Of a stretch of DNA of 52,666 nucleotides, positions 8,919-20,415 are shown piece after piece. A program made the position numbers and the translations under genes. Source of the DNA: Candidatus Zipacnadia bacterium (GTDB lineage: Bacteria > Armatimonadota > Zipacnadia > Zipacnadales > UBA5352); NCBI GenBank assembly GCA_029820295.1, contig JALGVA010000014.1:1-52666 (forward strand), in the 5' to 3' direction. The notes below the pieces were generated by a model that saw nothing but the letters and a program-made list of their open reading frames with translations, was not told where the DNA came from and made no database searches. Position 1 is the first letter of the stretch. Every line of letters starts with the position of its first letter.

Positions 8919-9218
8919 TCATGCCAGCGGGGGCGGGCCGCGGGCCGCCGTGGCGGAGACGTGGGCCGGCAGCACCGGCCCGGCCACGACCTCCGGGACG
9001 GGCAGCGGCGACCGCTCGGCGGCGGCGACCGGGGTCGCGTCCGCCGGAGCCCACACGCCGTGGGCCTGCAGCACACATACCGGGCAGGCGTCCGCGTTGT
9101 GCCCCGGCGCATGTGAGTGCACGGCCGGCGCCAGTGCGGTGGCGTTTAGCAGCAGCGCGACCGCAAGGCCCGCGGCGAGCCGCAGCGCAGGACGCCGGCG
9201 TCCTCGGCGTGACATCAT
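8919..9218 (-). CDS. small exported Cys/His-rich protein (DUF2946-like)
   Basis: This 99-residue product has an Arg-rich N-terminus ([13 protein letters not shown]), a hydrophobic export helix ([19 protein letters not shown]) and a compact putative metal-binding patch, [15 protein letters not shown]. The rest is a low-complexity Ala/Pro/Val tail. The His cluster followed by CPVC is the pattern of DUF2946-type small proteins, which are suspected of metal handling and often sit near metal transporters, though none is near here. GGGGAG lies 6 bases before the ATG at 9218, with a second ATG directly after it. The gene is 46 bases downstream of the lipid kinase and 55 bases upstream of the prepilin-like gene, all on one strand. 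Confidence 0.6.
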   Translation of the reverse strand: MMSRRGRRRPALRLAAGLAVALLLNATALAPAVHSHAPGHNADACPVCVLQAHGVWAPADATPVAAAERSPLPVPEVVAGPVLPAHVSATAARGPPPLA

Positions 9219-9264
9219 GAGGCGCTCCCCGTAAGAATGCAGCCGTCACACGCCATAACGGCGC

Positions 9265-10206
9265 TCAGCCGCCGGGAGTTCCCGCGGCCAGGTCCAGCCC
9301 GCGCAGGCGCAGCGCGCAATGGCGACAGCGCACCGTCACGCGCTCCTGCCCGCCCAGGCCTTCACCGTCGAGGTGCACCTCAGCCCCGCCCTTGACTTCC
9401 AGCCGGAACTCCGGCGCCGTCGCCTCGAAGACCAGCTTCGGCTCGGACGGCGGCTCCTGCCACGATGTCACCCAGCGCCACAACACATCGACGCCCGGCC
9501 GATCGCGGATCACGATGGCGTGCAGGGCGCCGTCGGTAGGGTTGGCGCGCTCGAGGCCCGGCACACGCAGCAGCACGCGCATGGGCAGGTTGCTGAAGAT
9601 GGTGGTCAACATCTCGTCCTCGAGCAGCACTTCGTCGCCGGCGAGCAGGCGCACCGGCACCCGCCGGATCTGGCGCGCCGCACGCAGGCCGGCGACGACG
9701 TAGGCGAAGTTGCCCAGCCCCGACTTGTCGTCCTCGACCTCGCGCGCCGCCTCCGCCTCGAAGCCCACCCCCGCGCGCACTGTGAACAGCTCGCCGTTGC
9801 ACTCCCCGAGGTCCATGCGGCGCACCGGCTGCCCCAGCATCCACTCCGCCTGGCCGAGCGGGTCGGTCCACGCGTGGCCCACGACCTCCACCAGCCGGTT
9901 ACTGGTCCCGCCCGGGATGGGGCCGAGGATGGCATCCGCCTCGACGATCGCCCCCAGGCACTCACGGATGGTACCGTCGCCGCCGATCACCCAGATCTCC
10001 TCGAAGCCCGCATCCAGTGCCGCCTCCACCGCGGGGGTCGCCCCATGCTCTCTATGGGTCTCGAAGGCCGCGACCCACACGCCGCGGCTGCGCAGCATGC
10101 GCGCGATGTTGAGGAGGAGTTGATCGCCACCGCCCCCGCCGGACATGGGGTTGACCACGAACGCAACCGCCTCAACCGCCCGGTGCTCGACACCCTGATC
10201 CATCAT
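9265..10206 (-). CDS. diacylglycerol kinase family lipid kinase (YegS/BmrU-like)
   Basis: This protein of about 313 residues contains the DAGK catalytic-domain landmarks. VNPMSGGGGGDQLL is the N-terminal nucleotide loop, WVIGGDGTIRECLG is the GGDGT active-site motif, and GPIPGGTSNRL corresponds to the P-G-G/GT-N motif. The C-terminal half is the usual beta-sandwich (TVRAGVGFEAEAAREVE and ATAPEFRLEVKGGAEVHLDGE). It would phosphorylate a diacylglycerol or related lipid at the inner membrane face using ATP. Length is typical for YegS/BmrU proteins (about 300). The start is one of two adjacent ATGs (10206 or 10203) after GAGAGGGG. A longer frame to 10299 lacks a ribosome binding site and is low-complexity. 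Confidence 0.88.
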   Translation of the reverse strand: MMDQGVEHRAVEAVAFVVNPMSGGGGGDQLLLNIARMLRSRGVWVAAFETHREHGATPAVEAALDAGFEEIWVIGGDGTIRECLGAIVEADAILGPIPGGTSNRLVEVVGHAWTDPLGQAEWMLGQPVRRMDLGECNGELFTVRAGVGFEAEAAREVEDDKSGLGNFAYVVAGLRAARQIRRVPVRLLAGDEVLLEDEMLTTIFSNLPMRVLLRVPGLERANPTDGALHAIVIRDRPGVDVLWRWVTSWQEPPSEPKLVFEATAPEFRLEVKGGAEVHLDGEGLGGQERVTVRCRHCALRLRGLDLAAGTPGG

Positions 10207-10346
10207 GGATCCCCTCTCTGTGTGCCGTGCCACCGGTCTTCCACGAGCGAACGTACGCGTCCTGCGTGCGTGGCAGGAGTCACGACCGTCCGGGGCCAAC
10301 TATACTCGAGTCGCGACGCAGACGCACAGGAGAGAGGCGAACGGCC

Positions 10347-11621
10347 ATGTCCGCCGCTGCGAGCGAGACCGTCCTGCGCGGCAGCTCCGCGATCGCCAAC
10401 GCGGTCGAGCGCATCTGCCGCACCACCACACTGCCGATCGATGTGCACACGCATCTGTACTCCGGGCGCTTCGGTGACCTGCTGCTGTGGGGCTTCGATG
10501 AACTGATTACCTACCACTACCTCATCGCCGAGGTGTGCCGCACCAACCGCGCGGTGAGCCCCGACCAGTTCTTCGCCATGAGCAAGCGCGAGCAGGCCGA
10601 CCACATCTGGCAGAGCCTGTTCATCGACGAGAGCCCTGTCTCCGAGGCGCGCCGCGGCGTGCTCACCTGCCTGCAGGCCTACGGCCTCGATGTCGCCGAG
10701 GGGGGGCCGGACGACTTCCGCGAGTTCTTTGCGGCGACCACGCTCGAGGATCACATCGACCGCGTATTCGCGACCGCCAACGCCGAGAAGGTGGTCATGA
10801 CCAACGACCCCTTCAGCGACGAGGAGCGCGCGGTCTGGCTCGAGCAAGGCGCCGAAACCGACGAGCGCTTCCTGGCGGCGCTGCGTATCGATCCGCTGCT
10901 CGTCACCTGGCACGAGGCCCAGCCGAGGCTCGCCGCCTGGGGCTACGACGTGGCGCTGGACCTCTCGGGCATCACGCTCTTCGAGGTGCGCCGCTTCCTC
11001 ATGGACTGGGCCGAGCGCATGAGCCCGGTGTACATGGCGGCGTCACTCGGGTTCAACTTCGCCTACCCCGACGACCACCCGAGCACGCCCATCCTCAACG
11101 AGGCGATCATCCCCGCGTGCGTGGAGTTGGGCATACCGTTCTCGCCCATGATGGGCGTGAAGCGGCAGGTGAATCCGGCGCTGCGGCTCGCGGGCGACGC
11201 GGTGGGCAAGGCCGACATCGGCACCGTCGAGCGGCTGTGCGCACATCACCCGGACTGCAACTTCTTCGTCACACTGCTCTCGCGCGAGAACCAGCACGAG
11301 CTGTGCGTGGCCGCGCGCAAGTTCCCGAACCTGATGCCCTTCGGCTGCTGGTGGTTCCTCAACGACCCGAGCATCATCGATGAGATCACGCGCGAGCGCG
11401 TCGAGCTGCTGGGTCACAGCTTCGTGGCGCAGCACTCCGACTGCCGCGTACTCGACCAGCTCGTGTACAAGTGGATTCACTCGCGCGAGGCGCTGGCCGC
11501 GGTGCTCACCGACAAGTACCTGGACCTGCACGCGACCGGCTGGCAGCTCACCGCCGAGCAGATCGAGGCGGACGTGCGCGGCCTGCTGGGGCAGAACTTC
11601 CTCGACTGGATCGGGCGGTAG
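10347..11621 (+). CDS. glucuronate isomerase-like amidohydrolase-superfamily protein
   Basis: This 424-residue protein is of the uronate isomerase (UxaC) type, slightly shorter than the usual 470. It has the superfamily HxH metal ligands early (PIDVHTHLYSGRFGDLL, H34/H36). Further landmarks are EDHIDRVFATANAEKVVMTNDPF, and a C-terminal GCWWFLNDPSIIDEI then QHSDCRVLDQLVYKW, which parallels the WWFND and TDSRS regions of UxaC. It would interconvert glucuronate/fructuronate-type sugars in the cytoplasm. No uxuA, uxaB or kdg genes lie nearby, so the exact sugar is open and a related hydrolase activity is possible. The start is preceded by AGGAGAGAGG. A TATACT at 10301-10306 may be its -10, but no convincing -35 was found. 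Confidence 0.8.
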   Translation: MSAAASETVLRGSSAIANAVERICRTTTLPIDVHTHLYSGRFGDLLLWGFDELITYHYLIAEVCRTNRAVSPDQFFAMSKREQADHIWQSLFIDESPVSEARRGVLTCLQAYGLDVAEGGPDDFREFFAATTLEDHIDRVFATANAEKVVMTNDPFSDEERAVWLEQGAETDERFLAALRIDPLLVTWHEAQPRLAAWGYDVALDLSGITLFEVRRFLMDWAERMSPVYMAASLGFNFAYPDDHPSTPILNEAIIPACVELGIPFSPMMGVKRQVNPALRLAGDAVGKADIGTVERLCAHHPDCNFFVTLLSRENQHELCVAARKFPNLMPFGCWWFLNDPSIIDEITRERVELLGHSFVAQHSDCRVLDQLVYKWIHSREALAAVLTDKYLDLHATGWQLTAEQIEADVRGLLGQNFLDWIGR

Positions 11622-11735
11622 GAGGGCGAGCGCCGTCGTGCACCGCAGCCGCTGGCGGCGACGCATTTTCGCATGCGCCGGGGCGCGGCCGCCACGAGAG
11701 GTTGCGGCAATCATCGGCGGGCCCCCGCAGGTCAC

Positions 11736-12635
11736 TCACCGCTCCGTCCGACGAGCCGGCCGCGTGGCGAGGTAGACGGCGATGATGATGATGACGGCGC
11801 CCGCGACGAAGGTCCACGACAGCGGCTCGCGCAGCATCAGCCAGCCCAGCATCGTCGCCAACGGCGGCGCGACGTACTGCGTGGGGCCGAGCACGTTGGC
11901 GTCCACTAGGTCCAGCGCCTGGTACCAGACGAGCATGGCGATGGCGGTCGGGAAGATGCCCAGGTAGACCAGCGCCAGGCCCTCGGGCAGGCCGAGCGAG
12001 AGGTTGACACCGCGCGCGAGGCTGACGACGATGAGCATAACCGCGCCGGCGATGAGGGTGATGGTGGCGGCTTCAAGGCCGCCGTACACGCGCACGTAGC
12101 GCTTGCCCCACACGGTGTAGGCCGCCCAGCATACGGCGCCGCCGACGGCCGCCAGTGAGCCGAGCACGTTGTTGGCGACCGGCAGCGGTTGGGGCGGCGC
12201 GACGCCTGTGACGATGATCGCGCAGCCCGCGAGGCCGAGCAGCAGGCCGACGGCGCGGATGACCGGCACCCGCTCGCCGATGAAGAGCGCGAAGACCGCA
12301 ATGAAGATGGCGTTGGCGTTGAGGATGAGCGCGCCGTTGATCGAGCTGGTGAGGCTGGTGGAGATGAAGACGAGCATGCCCATGCCGAAGATGCCGACGG
12401 CGCCCAGGCCCGCCAGCGGCCACAGTGCCTCGGCGGCGCGCGTGAGCCGCGACCAGCGCCCGGTCACCAGCAGGTAGACGACCGCCCCGGCCGCTCCCAC
12501 CGAGAAGCGCACGGTGGCGGTCAGGATAGGGTCGACGCCGCGACCGGCGGTCACATAGCGGCCGGCCACGAAGACCGACGCCCACAGCGCGCTGGCGACG
12601 AAGCCCAGCAGGAGGCCCTTCGCCCGATCGGTCAC
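11736..12635 (-). CDS. DMT-superfamily transporter with two EamA repeats
   Basis: This 299-residue membrane protein has about ten hydrophobic helices arranged as two EamA repeats (about 8-137 and 155-290). Characteristic segments are FVASALWASVFVAGRYV, SSINGALILNANAIFIAVFA and, in repeat 2, GAVCWAAYTVWGKRYV and VLGPTQYVAPPLATMLGWL. The family exports or imports small metabolites such as amino acids, nucleotides or sugars; the cargo cannot be predicted. It starts at GTG, whose last bases overlap the TGA of the TPR gene (GTGA), so it is the translationally coupled last gene of the ABC/DUF4175/TPR/DMT operon. Confidence 0.88.
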   Translation of the reverse strand: MTDRAKGLLLGFVASALWASVFVAGRYVTAGRGVDPILTATVRFSVGAAGAVVYLLVTGRWSRLTRAAEALWPLAGLGAVGIFGMGMLVFISTSLTSSINGALILNANAIFIAVFALFIGERVPVIRAVGLLLGLAGCAIIVTGVAPPQPLPVANNVLGSLAAVGGAVCWAAYTVWGKRYVRVYGGLEAATITLIAGAVMLIVVSLARGVNLSLGLPEGLALVYLGIFPTAIAMLVWYQALDLVDANVLGPTQYVAPPLATMLGWLMLREPLSWTFVAGAVIIIIAVYLATRPARRTER

Positions 12636-15253
12636 GACGACACCCCGCGCAGCAGCTCCAGCTCATCCCGCGCCTGCTCTGCCGCGGCGCTGTCGGCGTG
12701 GTCCTCCAGGATCCTGCCCAGCGCCTCCGCGGCGCCGGCGGGGTCATCCAGCTCGTCGCGCAGCACGCGCGCGGCGTGCAGCAGCGCCTCGGGGGCGAGC
12801 AGGCCGTCGCCGAAGCGGTCGGCCACGCGCAGCCACATTTCGACTGCGCCCGCCGCGTCGCCGCCATCGTGCCTGGCGCGCGCCAGCAGCATCAGCGCGT
12901 CATCGGCCAGGGGCTCGCCGCGCGTACCGGCGACCTCCTGCAGCAGTCCCTCGGCCTCGTCGAAGGCGCCGCGGTCGAGCAGCATCAGCGCGCGCAGGTA
13001 GTCTCCCTCCGCGCGCCCCTCGCCGTCGAGGTTCTCGCGCATGAATGACAGCCACTCGAGTGCATCGTTGGCCTCGTCGCCGTCAGGCCAGCGCTCTGCG
13101 ACGGCGCGCAGGCGCTGCTCGGCCACCGCGAGGTCGCCACGCCGCAGCGCGATCTCAGCCAGCCGCAGCGCCGCCAGCGTGTCCTCGCCGCCCGTGAACA
13201 CGTAGACCGGCGGGGGCACCATCCCCGGCGGCGCCACCATCTCCCGCGGGAAGACCGGCCGCTCGAACCCCGGCGGGAGAGGCGGCCCCTCGAAGCCGCC
13301 CGGCGCGGGCGCGTCGCCGCCGGCGAGCAGGTCGGTGAAGGCCTCCTCGGCCTCATCGAGCCGGCCCATGGCGAAGAGCCAGTGCGCGCGCGCCCGGCGA
13401 ACCGGCCCGGCCCACGCAGGATCGTCGCCCGCCAGCGCCTCGAGCTGCAGCAGCGCCAGGCCGGCCTCGTCAGGGCGATGCGCACGCTCCAGCAGCAGTT
13501 CCACGCGCAGCAGCAGCGCCTGCGGGTTGTCGTCGATGAGCGCGATGTCCAGCGCCTCCAGCGCCTCCTGCCAGTGCCCGCGCTCCGCCTCCAGCTTCGC
13601 CAGGCTCATGGCCACGGGCCCGGCTTCGGGACCGGGCAGGCCGCGTTCGAGTGCGAAGACGTAGAGGTCGGCGGCCACCTCGGGCTCGCCGCGCAGCTCG
13701 CTCTCCCGGGCGATCTCCGCGACCTCCTGCGCCGCGAACTCCGTCTCCCCCAGCAGCTCCAGCGCCCGCGCGGTGTCCCCCGCCGCCAGCCACGCCCGGC
13801 CGAGGGCGACCCGCTGCGCGTCGCTCAGGTCCCCGGTCGGCTGCGCCGCGATGACGGCCAGCACCTCCGGCCCGGCGATCTCATCGCTCACCAGCCGCTC
13901 CAGCTCGTAGGCGACCATGCGCGTGGACACGTCCTCCTGCTCCAGGGCTGCGAGCAGCTCGCGCGCGGCGCTCGGATAGTCGAGGAGCGCGATCTGCGCC
14001 CGCGCCATCTCCCACGCCAGCGCGTCCTCGTCGCCGGTGGCGGCCCGGGCTTCACGGTAGGCCGCCACCGCCTCGTGGTGCAGCGAGTAACGCGCGAGGA
14101 GGTAGCCCAGCGAGCGCACGGTGGTGAGATCCGCAGGAGCGTAGCCCACCGCGCGCTTGAGCGTGCTGATGGCCTCGTCGGTGCGCCCGCGCCGCACCAG
14201 CACCTCGGCCAGCGACTCGGCCGCAGGCTGCGACTCGGGGGCCAGCTCCAGCGCGCGCCGGAAGGCCGTCTCGGCGCGCTCGAGGTCGCCCGCGTCCAGC
14301 GCCAGGCCGCCGACGGCGCGGTGCGCGTCGGGGTCGTCGGGATGGAGCGCAAGCAGGCGCTCCCACGCTTCGAGCGCGGCGGGGGCATCGTGCTCAAGCG
14401 CTGCGATACGCGCGAGCGTGCGCAGGGCCGGCTCGGGGTCATCGCCCGCGGCTCGCGCGCGCAGCTCCGCGAGCAGCTCCGCCACCGTGCCGCGCTCCAC
14501 CGCGATGGCGTGCACCAGCTCGATGGCCTGGGGATGATCCGGCATCTCCGCGAGCACCTCACGCGCGACGGCGTCGGCGGCGTCGAGGTCGCCCGCGTCC
14601 TCGGCGGTGATCGCGATGCGCATGAGCAGGCGCGCCCGGTGGCTGTCGTCCGCGGCGGCGCGGGCCGCCGCGAGGGCGCGCGCGCGCTGCTCCTGCAGGA
14701 GCAGGCAGTCCACGAGCAGCTCGCGTGCCTGCACGTGCGCCGCGGTCTGCTCCGCGGCGCCGAGCATGACCTCAAGCCGCGCGATGGCCCCGTCAAGGTC
14801 GCCGGCGTCGCTGTCGGCACGGGCGAGCGCGAGCATCGCCGCCGCGGCCTGCGCGGAAGTCGGCCCGAGCGCCTCGACCAGGCGCTCGTTGGCGGCACGC
14901 GCCAGGTCCGGACGGCCGTGCCGGGGCGCGAGCGCCGCAAGCTGAGCCATGCACGGCGCAAGCCACGCGCCTCCGCCCTCAAGCTCCAGCACGCGCGCCA
15001 GCGCCTCGACCGCGCCGGCATTGTCGCCGCGGCCACGGCGGCTGTTGGCGAGCAGCCACAGGGCCTGCGCCCGCTCTTCGTCCGAGGTGGCGGCGGCGAT
15101 CGCCTGCGCGTACGCGGCCTCCGACTCCTCGATCTGTCCGGTGCGCGCGAGCCCATCGGCCTGCCCGAGCAGCGTGCGGAAGTCGGCGCCGGCATCCTGC
15201 CCCAGCGCCGGGCCGGCGACGAGCAGCATGATCAACGCGACGCGCGCGATCAC
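12632..15253 (-). CDS. exported TPR-repeat protein
   Basis: This 873-residue protein has an N-terminal signal peptide (MIARVALIMLLVAGPALGQ), so it should lie in the periplasm or be membrane-attached. Almost all the rest is tetratricopeptide repeats, recognisable as recurring helix pairs such as GQIEESEAAYAQAIAAA, GDLERAETAFRRALELAPES and GRTDEAISTLKRAVGYAPAD. A Pro-rich linker (PPGFERPVFPREMVAPPGMV, around residues 668-687) divides the array before further repeats (RRGDLAVAEQRLRAVAERWP). It begins with GTG overlapping the stop of the DUF4175-like gene (GTGA). Pairing of a large TPR protein with a DUF4175-like membrane protein recurs in bacteria and suggests a cell-envelope scaffold; that role is inference. 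Confidence 0.85.
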   Translation of the reverse strand: MIARVALIMLLVAGPALGQDAGADFRTLLGQADGLARTGQIEESEAAYAQAIAAATSDEERAQALWLLANSRRGRGDNAGAVEALARVLELEGGGAWLAPCMAQLAALAPRHGRPDLARAANERLVEALGPTSAQAAAAMLALARADSDAGDLDGAIARLEVMLGAAEQTAAHVQARELLVDCLLLQEQRARALAAARAAADDSHRARLLMRIAITAEDAGDLDAADAVAREVLAEMPDHPQAIELVHAIAVERGTVAELLAELRARAAGDDPEPALRTLARIAALEHDAPAALEAWERLLALHPDDPDAHRAVGGLALDAGDLERAETAFRRALELAPESQPAAESLAEVLVRRGRTDEAISTLKRAVGYAPADLTTVRSLGYLLARYSLHHEAVAAYREARAATGDEDALAWEMARAQIALLDYPSAARELLAALEQEDVSTRMVAYELERLVSDEIAGPEVLAVIAAQPTGDLSDAQRVALGRAWLAAGDTARALELLGETEFAAQEVAEIARESELRGEPEVAADLYVFALERGLPGPEAGPVAMSLAKLEAERGHWQEALEALDIALIDDNPQALLLRVELLLERAHRPDEAGLALLQLEALAGDDPAWAGPVRRARAHWLFAMGRLDEAEEAFTDLLAGGDAPAPGGFEGPPLPPGFERPVFPREMVAPPGMVPPPVYVFTGGEDTLAALRLAEIALRRGDLAVAEQRLRAVAERWPDGDEANDALEWLSFMRENLDGEGRAEGDYLRALMLLDRGAFDEAEGLLQEVAGTRGEPLADDALMLLARARHDGGDAAGAVEMWLRVADRFGDGLLAPEALLHAARVLRDELDDPAGAAEALGRILEDHADSAAAEQARDELELLRGVSS

Positions 15254-18200
15254 GGCCCGCCCTCCCCCAGCGCCCGGAAGTACTCGCGCACCAGCTCCTC
15301 GTAGCCGCGTGGCAGCGCTTCAGCACCCGCGCCCGGCCGCACCATCACCGACGGCGCGCGCAGCAGGCTGGGGCTCAGCGCCGGCGGAGACGGCGGCGGC
15401 TCCCACGCGCTCGGCCGCTCGGCCTGGCGCTCCGAGCGCTCCTGCTCGCGCGTGTAAAGCGAGCGCTGCGCCTCGAGCATCCTCTCCAGGATGTGCTCCT
15501 GGCGCTCGACGGTCTCGCGCTCGATGCGGCCCGAGCGCATCTCCTCCTCGACCTGCTCCATCTCGTCGGGCACGCCGCCGAGCTGGTCGGCGATCGGCTG
15601 TGTGGCCTCGCCGCCCTGCTGGAGCATCTGTTGCAGCGCCTCGCGGATCATCGCCTGCTCGAGCGCAAGCTCTGACAGGTTCGGCCCGGGCGCCCGGCCG
15701 GGCTGGCGGCCCGACTGCGCCTGGCCGGTCTGCTCGTTGAGGCCCTGCTGGCGTTGCGCGAGCTGCTGCAGGCGCCGCATGTAATCCGACAGCGTGCTCT
15801 GCGCCGAGCTGGAGGCAAGCTGCTCGTCCACCTCCAGCAGGCGGCGCGCGATCTCGTTGAGCCCGGCCATGGCCGCGCGCCCGCGCCAGGTGGCGGCGCC
15901 CACGTCGGCGCCCTCGATCTCCCGGGCCGCCTGCGCCATCTCCTCGGCGATGGCGACGGCGGCGCCGGCGAGCGCGGGGTCCATCGCCGGAGTCTGCTGC
16001 GCCAGCTCCAGCATGCGCTCGGCGAGCGCACTCGCCCCGTCGGCCAGCGTGCTCTGCCGGCGCCGCACCGGATCGACCGCGCGCTTGTCGCGCACCAGGT
16101 CCATGCTGCGCAGCGTCGCCAGCCGGCCCACGTCCTCGCCCAGGTCCTCCTGGCCGGCCGAGAGCGCGAGGGCGTCACGGATCATGCGCGCGATCTGCCG
16201 GCGCGTGTCGGCGGTGAAGTCGCTCGCGAGCTGCTCGGACAGCTCCGCCAGCGCGGCCGCTGCTTGCCGGAGCGCGTGCAACGCCTGGTCCTGGGGGTCG
16301 CGCGCGGCCGACGGGCTTCCCCGCCCCAGGGCGCTGGCGGCCCGGCGCATCGACCCCGCCGGGTCCTCGCGCAGCAGCCGGTCGGCGATGGCGCCGAGCT
16401 CCACGGCCATCTCGTCCGCGACTTCGCGCGCCACCTCGACCGCCTGCTCGATCTCGCCGGCCAGCGGCTCGGTGTTCCGGGCGAGGGCCTGCTGATCGCG
16501 CTCGGCCTGCCGTGCCTCGGCGGCCGAGCCCTCGGGCATCTCCTCGGTGCGCTCGCCCAGCTCCTCCTGGCGCCGTGCCAGCTCCTCGGCCCGGCGCCGG
16601 AGCTGCTCGACCAGCGCCTCCAGCCGCGCGCGCCGCAGCAGCGACAGCGTCTGCTCGAGGCGCTGCATGAAGCGCTCTTGAGCCTCGCGGGCGCGCTCGA
16701 GGCTCATGCGCATCTGCGCGAGGTCCTGTGCCTCCAGCGCGCGCTGCAGCTCCTCGAGCGCCCGGCGCATCTCCTCGTCGAGCACTTCGCGCATCAGCTC
16801 GTGCAGCTCGCGCACCTTCTCCACCAGCTCGGGCGTGAGCATCTCGCTCGCGGTGAGCTGCCGCCCGGCCTCGTGCATGGCGCTCTCGAGGCGACCGGCC
16901 TGCTCCTGCAGGCGCCGCGCCGCCTCCTGCAACTCGCGGCCGACGGCCGGCTCCTGCTCGCCACCGGCGGCGGATGCCGACGCGCTCTCCAGCGCCTGCG
17001 TCAACTGTTCGGCGAACTCCGCGGCGGCGCGGCGGAGCTGCTCGAGGGCGTCGGCCTCCTCGCGCTGCGCCTCCTGCGCCGGCGTCTCGGGGGTCAGGGG
17101 GACGGTCGCGTCGGCGCGCAGGTGGATGCGCACCGGCGCGCTCAGCGCGGTCTTCGGGCCCGTGACGGCATCGTTGTCCATGGCGTACGCGCGGAGCAGC
17201 AGCTCGCCACCGGGCCTCAGCCCCACCGCGCCGACGTTCAGCCGCGCGGTCGCCGAACCCGCGGACGCCTCCAGCGGCAGCGACTGCCAGCGGTCCGCGT
17301 CGCCCAGGCGGTAGCGCAGGCCCAGCGCCGCGATGCCGTAGTCGTCGCCGGCGGCGACCGCGACCTCGATCGGCCCGGCAACGTCGAGCGTCAGGTCACC
17401 ATCCGGGCGCAGCAGGCGCACGGTGGGCATCGCGTCGGGCACCGGTTCGAGGACGCACCAGCCGGTCATGGCGATGCCCGCGGCGTCTTCGGCGCGCAGG
17501 CGCCAGCGCACGGTCCGCGCAAGCGTGAAGCTGTGCTTGACCCGGCCGCCCTCGGCGCGCGGCAGATCGCGCGTGCCGCCCGGCTCCATGGCGAGCGAGG
17601 TCGTGGCGCCGGCGCGTTGGCAGCGGCCGGCGATGGTGATCGCGCTGCCCTGCGGCGCACGTATCGTCTCCGGGATGTCCGTGACCCGGCGGGCGGGCAG
17701 GCGCGTGTACGCGGGCGGGGTGATGCTCAGGCTCAGGTCGGTGAGTGCGGGCGGGATCGGCGTCGCGGGCTCGACGCGCTCAGAGATGGCAGGGCCCGGG
17801 GCGATCGCGCGCGCATCGCGGGCAGCGTCCGGCAGCGCGCTCCACGCCAGCGCCGCCAGCCCGAGACCCAGGATCGCCACGAGCGCGTGCGTGCGCAGTA
17901 CGTTCAGCGGCAGGGCGCGGGCGAACGGCAGGTCGCGCAGGGCGGCGGCGGCCTCGGCGCTGATGCGCGCTGCGATGCGCTCGGAGTGACGCGCGCGCGT
18001 GGGCCGTGCGCGCGCCAGGTCGATCGCCGTCGCCACCCGATCCTGCAGCCATGGGAAGCTACGCTCGACCGCCAGCGCGGCGGCCATCGCGTCAGGGGGG
18101 CGAATGAGGCGCACCAGCGCGGGCGCCAGCGCGAGGGCCGTCAGCGCTCCGGCGACGATGGGCGCGGCGAGGGCCAGGCGGCCGAGGACCAGCACCAGCG

Positions 18201-18321
18201 CCGCCGCCAACACCCCGGCCAGCGTCAGCCCCTGCAGCAGCCCGGCGGCGGCGGCGAGCAGCCGTCGCCTGAGCAGGTAGGGCCGCAGGGCGGCCTCAAG
18301 CTGGGCCGTGGCGGGCGTCAC
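15250..18321 (-). CDS. DUF4175-like membrane-anchored coiled-coil protein
   Basis: This 1023-residue protein starts at GTG with AAGGAG 6 bases upstream. Two adjacent membrane helices (about residues 20-68) and a third (about 143-165) anchor it. A strand-rich extracytoplasmic part follows (LSITPPAYTRLPARRVTDIP, VAVAAGDDYGIAALGLRYRL). From about residue 415 to the end it is nearly continuous charged helix rich in Glu, Ala, Arg and Gln, typical of long coiled coils, with a Pro-rich C-terminal segment. The ITPPAYT motif plus long Gln/Glu-rich coiled coil is the architecture of the DUF4175 family. It lies 30 bases after the ABC exporter and overlaps the TPR gene by four bases. The family's function is not established; a structural or envelope-stress role is a guess. 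Confidence 0.75.
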   Translation of the reverse strand: MTPATAQLEAALRPYLLRRRLLAAAAGLLQGLTLAGVLAAALVLVLGRLALAAPIVAGALTALALAPALVRLIRPPDAMAAALAVERSFPWLQDRVATAIDLARARPTRARHSERIAARISAEAAAALRDLPFARALPLNVLRTHALVAILGLGLAALAWSALPDAARDARAIAPGPAISERVEPATPIPPALTDLSLSITPPAYTRLPARRVTDIPETIRAPQGSAITIAGRCQRAGATTSLAMEPGGTRDLPRAEGGRVKHSFTLARTVRWRLRAEDAAGIAMTGWCVLEPVPDAMPTVRLLRPDGDLTLDVAGPIEVAVAAGDDYGIAALGLRYRLGDADRWQSLPLEASAGSATARLNVGAVGLRPGGELLLRAYAMDNDAVTGPKTALSAPVRIHLRADATVPLTPETPAQEAQREEADALEQLRRAAAEFAEQLTQALESASASAAGGEQEPAVGRELQEAARRLQEQAGRLESAMHEAGRQLTASEMLTPELVEKVRELHELMREVLDEEMRRALEELQRALEAQDLAQMRMSLERAREAQERFMQRLEQTLSLLRRARLEALVEQLRRRAEELARRQEELGERTEEMPEGSAAEARQAERDQQALARNTEPLAGEIEQAVEVAREVADEMAVELGAIADRLLREDPAGSMRRAASALGRGSPSAARDPQDQALHALRQAAAALAELSEQLASDFTADTRRQIARMIRDALALSAGQEDLGEDVGRLATLRSMDLVRDKRAVDPVRRRQSTLADGASALAERMLELAQQTPAMDPALAGAAVAIAEEMAQAAREIEGADVGAATWRGRAAMAGLNEIARRLLEVDEQLASSSAQSTLSDYMRRLQQLAQRQQGLNEQTGQAQSGRQPGRAPGPNLSELALEQAMIREALQQMLQQGGEATQPIADQLGGVPDEMEQVEEEMRSGRIERETVERQEHILERMLEAQRSLYTREQERSERQAERPSAWEPPPSPPALSPSLLRAPSVMVRPGAGAEALPRGYEELVREYFRALGEGGP

Positions 18322-18351
18322 GGGGCGCTCCTTCCGGTCTGTGTGCCGGTG

Positions 18352-20223
<1,872 letters not shown>

Positions 20224-20345
20224 GCGCGTCCTCTCCTCACGGCACACGACACGTCGATCCTGTGGCGGGAATCCGCGGCGGAGGGGTGTCGACGTCCGCT
20301 GGCCGCAGCACCGCGGGCCCCGCCCCCCGCCAGCGCGGAAGCCTC

Positions 20346-20374
20346 ATTATACGGTGCCCGCGCGCGGCTGACAA
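20346..20374 (-). promoter_or_regulatory. near-consensus sigma-70 promoter of the ABC/DUF4175/TPR/DMT operon
   Basis: Minus strand TTGTCA (20369-20374), a 17-base spacer and perfect TATAAT (20346-20351). The leader to the ATG at 20223 would be about 115 bases. This is one of the best promoters in the window. Confidence 0.75.
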
Positions 20375-20392
20375 GGTTGCCTCCGCAACCTT
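20373..20392 (-). terminator. 8-bp hairpin after the pseudokinase gene, abutting the next promoter
   Basis: Perfect inverted repeat AAGGTTGC / GCAACCTT with a 4-base loop, 24 bases past the pseudokinase stop. Its last two bases overlap the -35 box of the ABC operon promoter. It could terminate the upstream transcript (there is no T-run) or be a repressor operator for the ABC operon. Confidence 0.4.
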
Positions 20393-20415
20393 CCGGGGCG
20401 CGGGGCGGCGGCGCC

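Noticed and set aside
10301-10306. TATACT before the uronate-isomerase-like gene as a full promoter
   Set aside because: No -35 match at 16-18 bases upstream; mentioned only as a possible -10.
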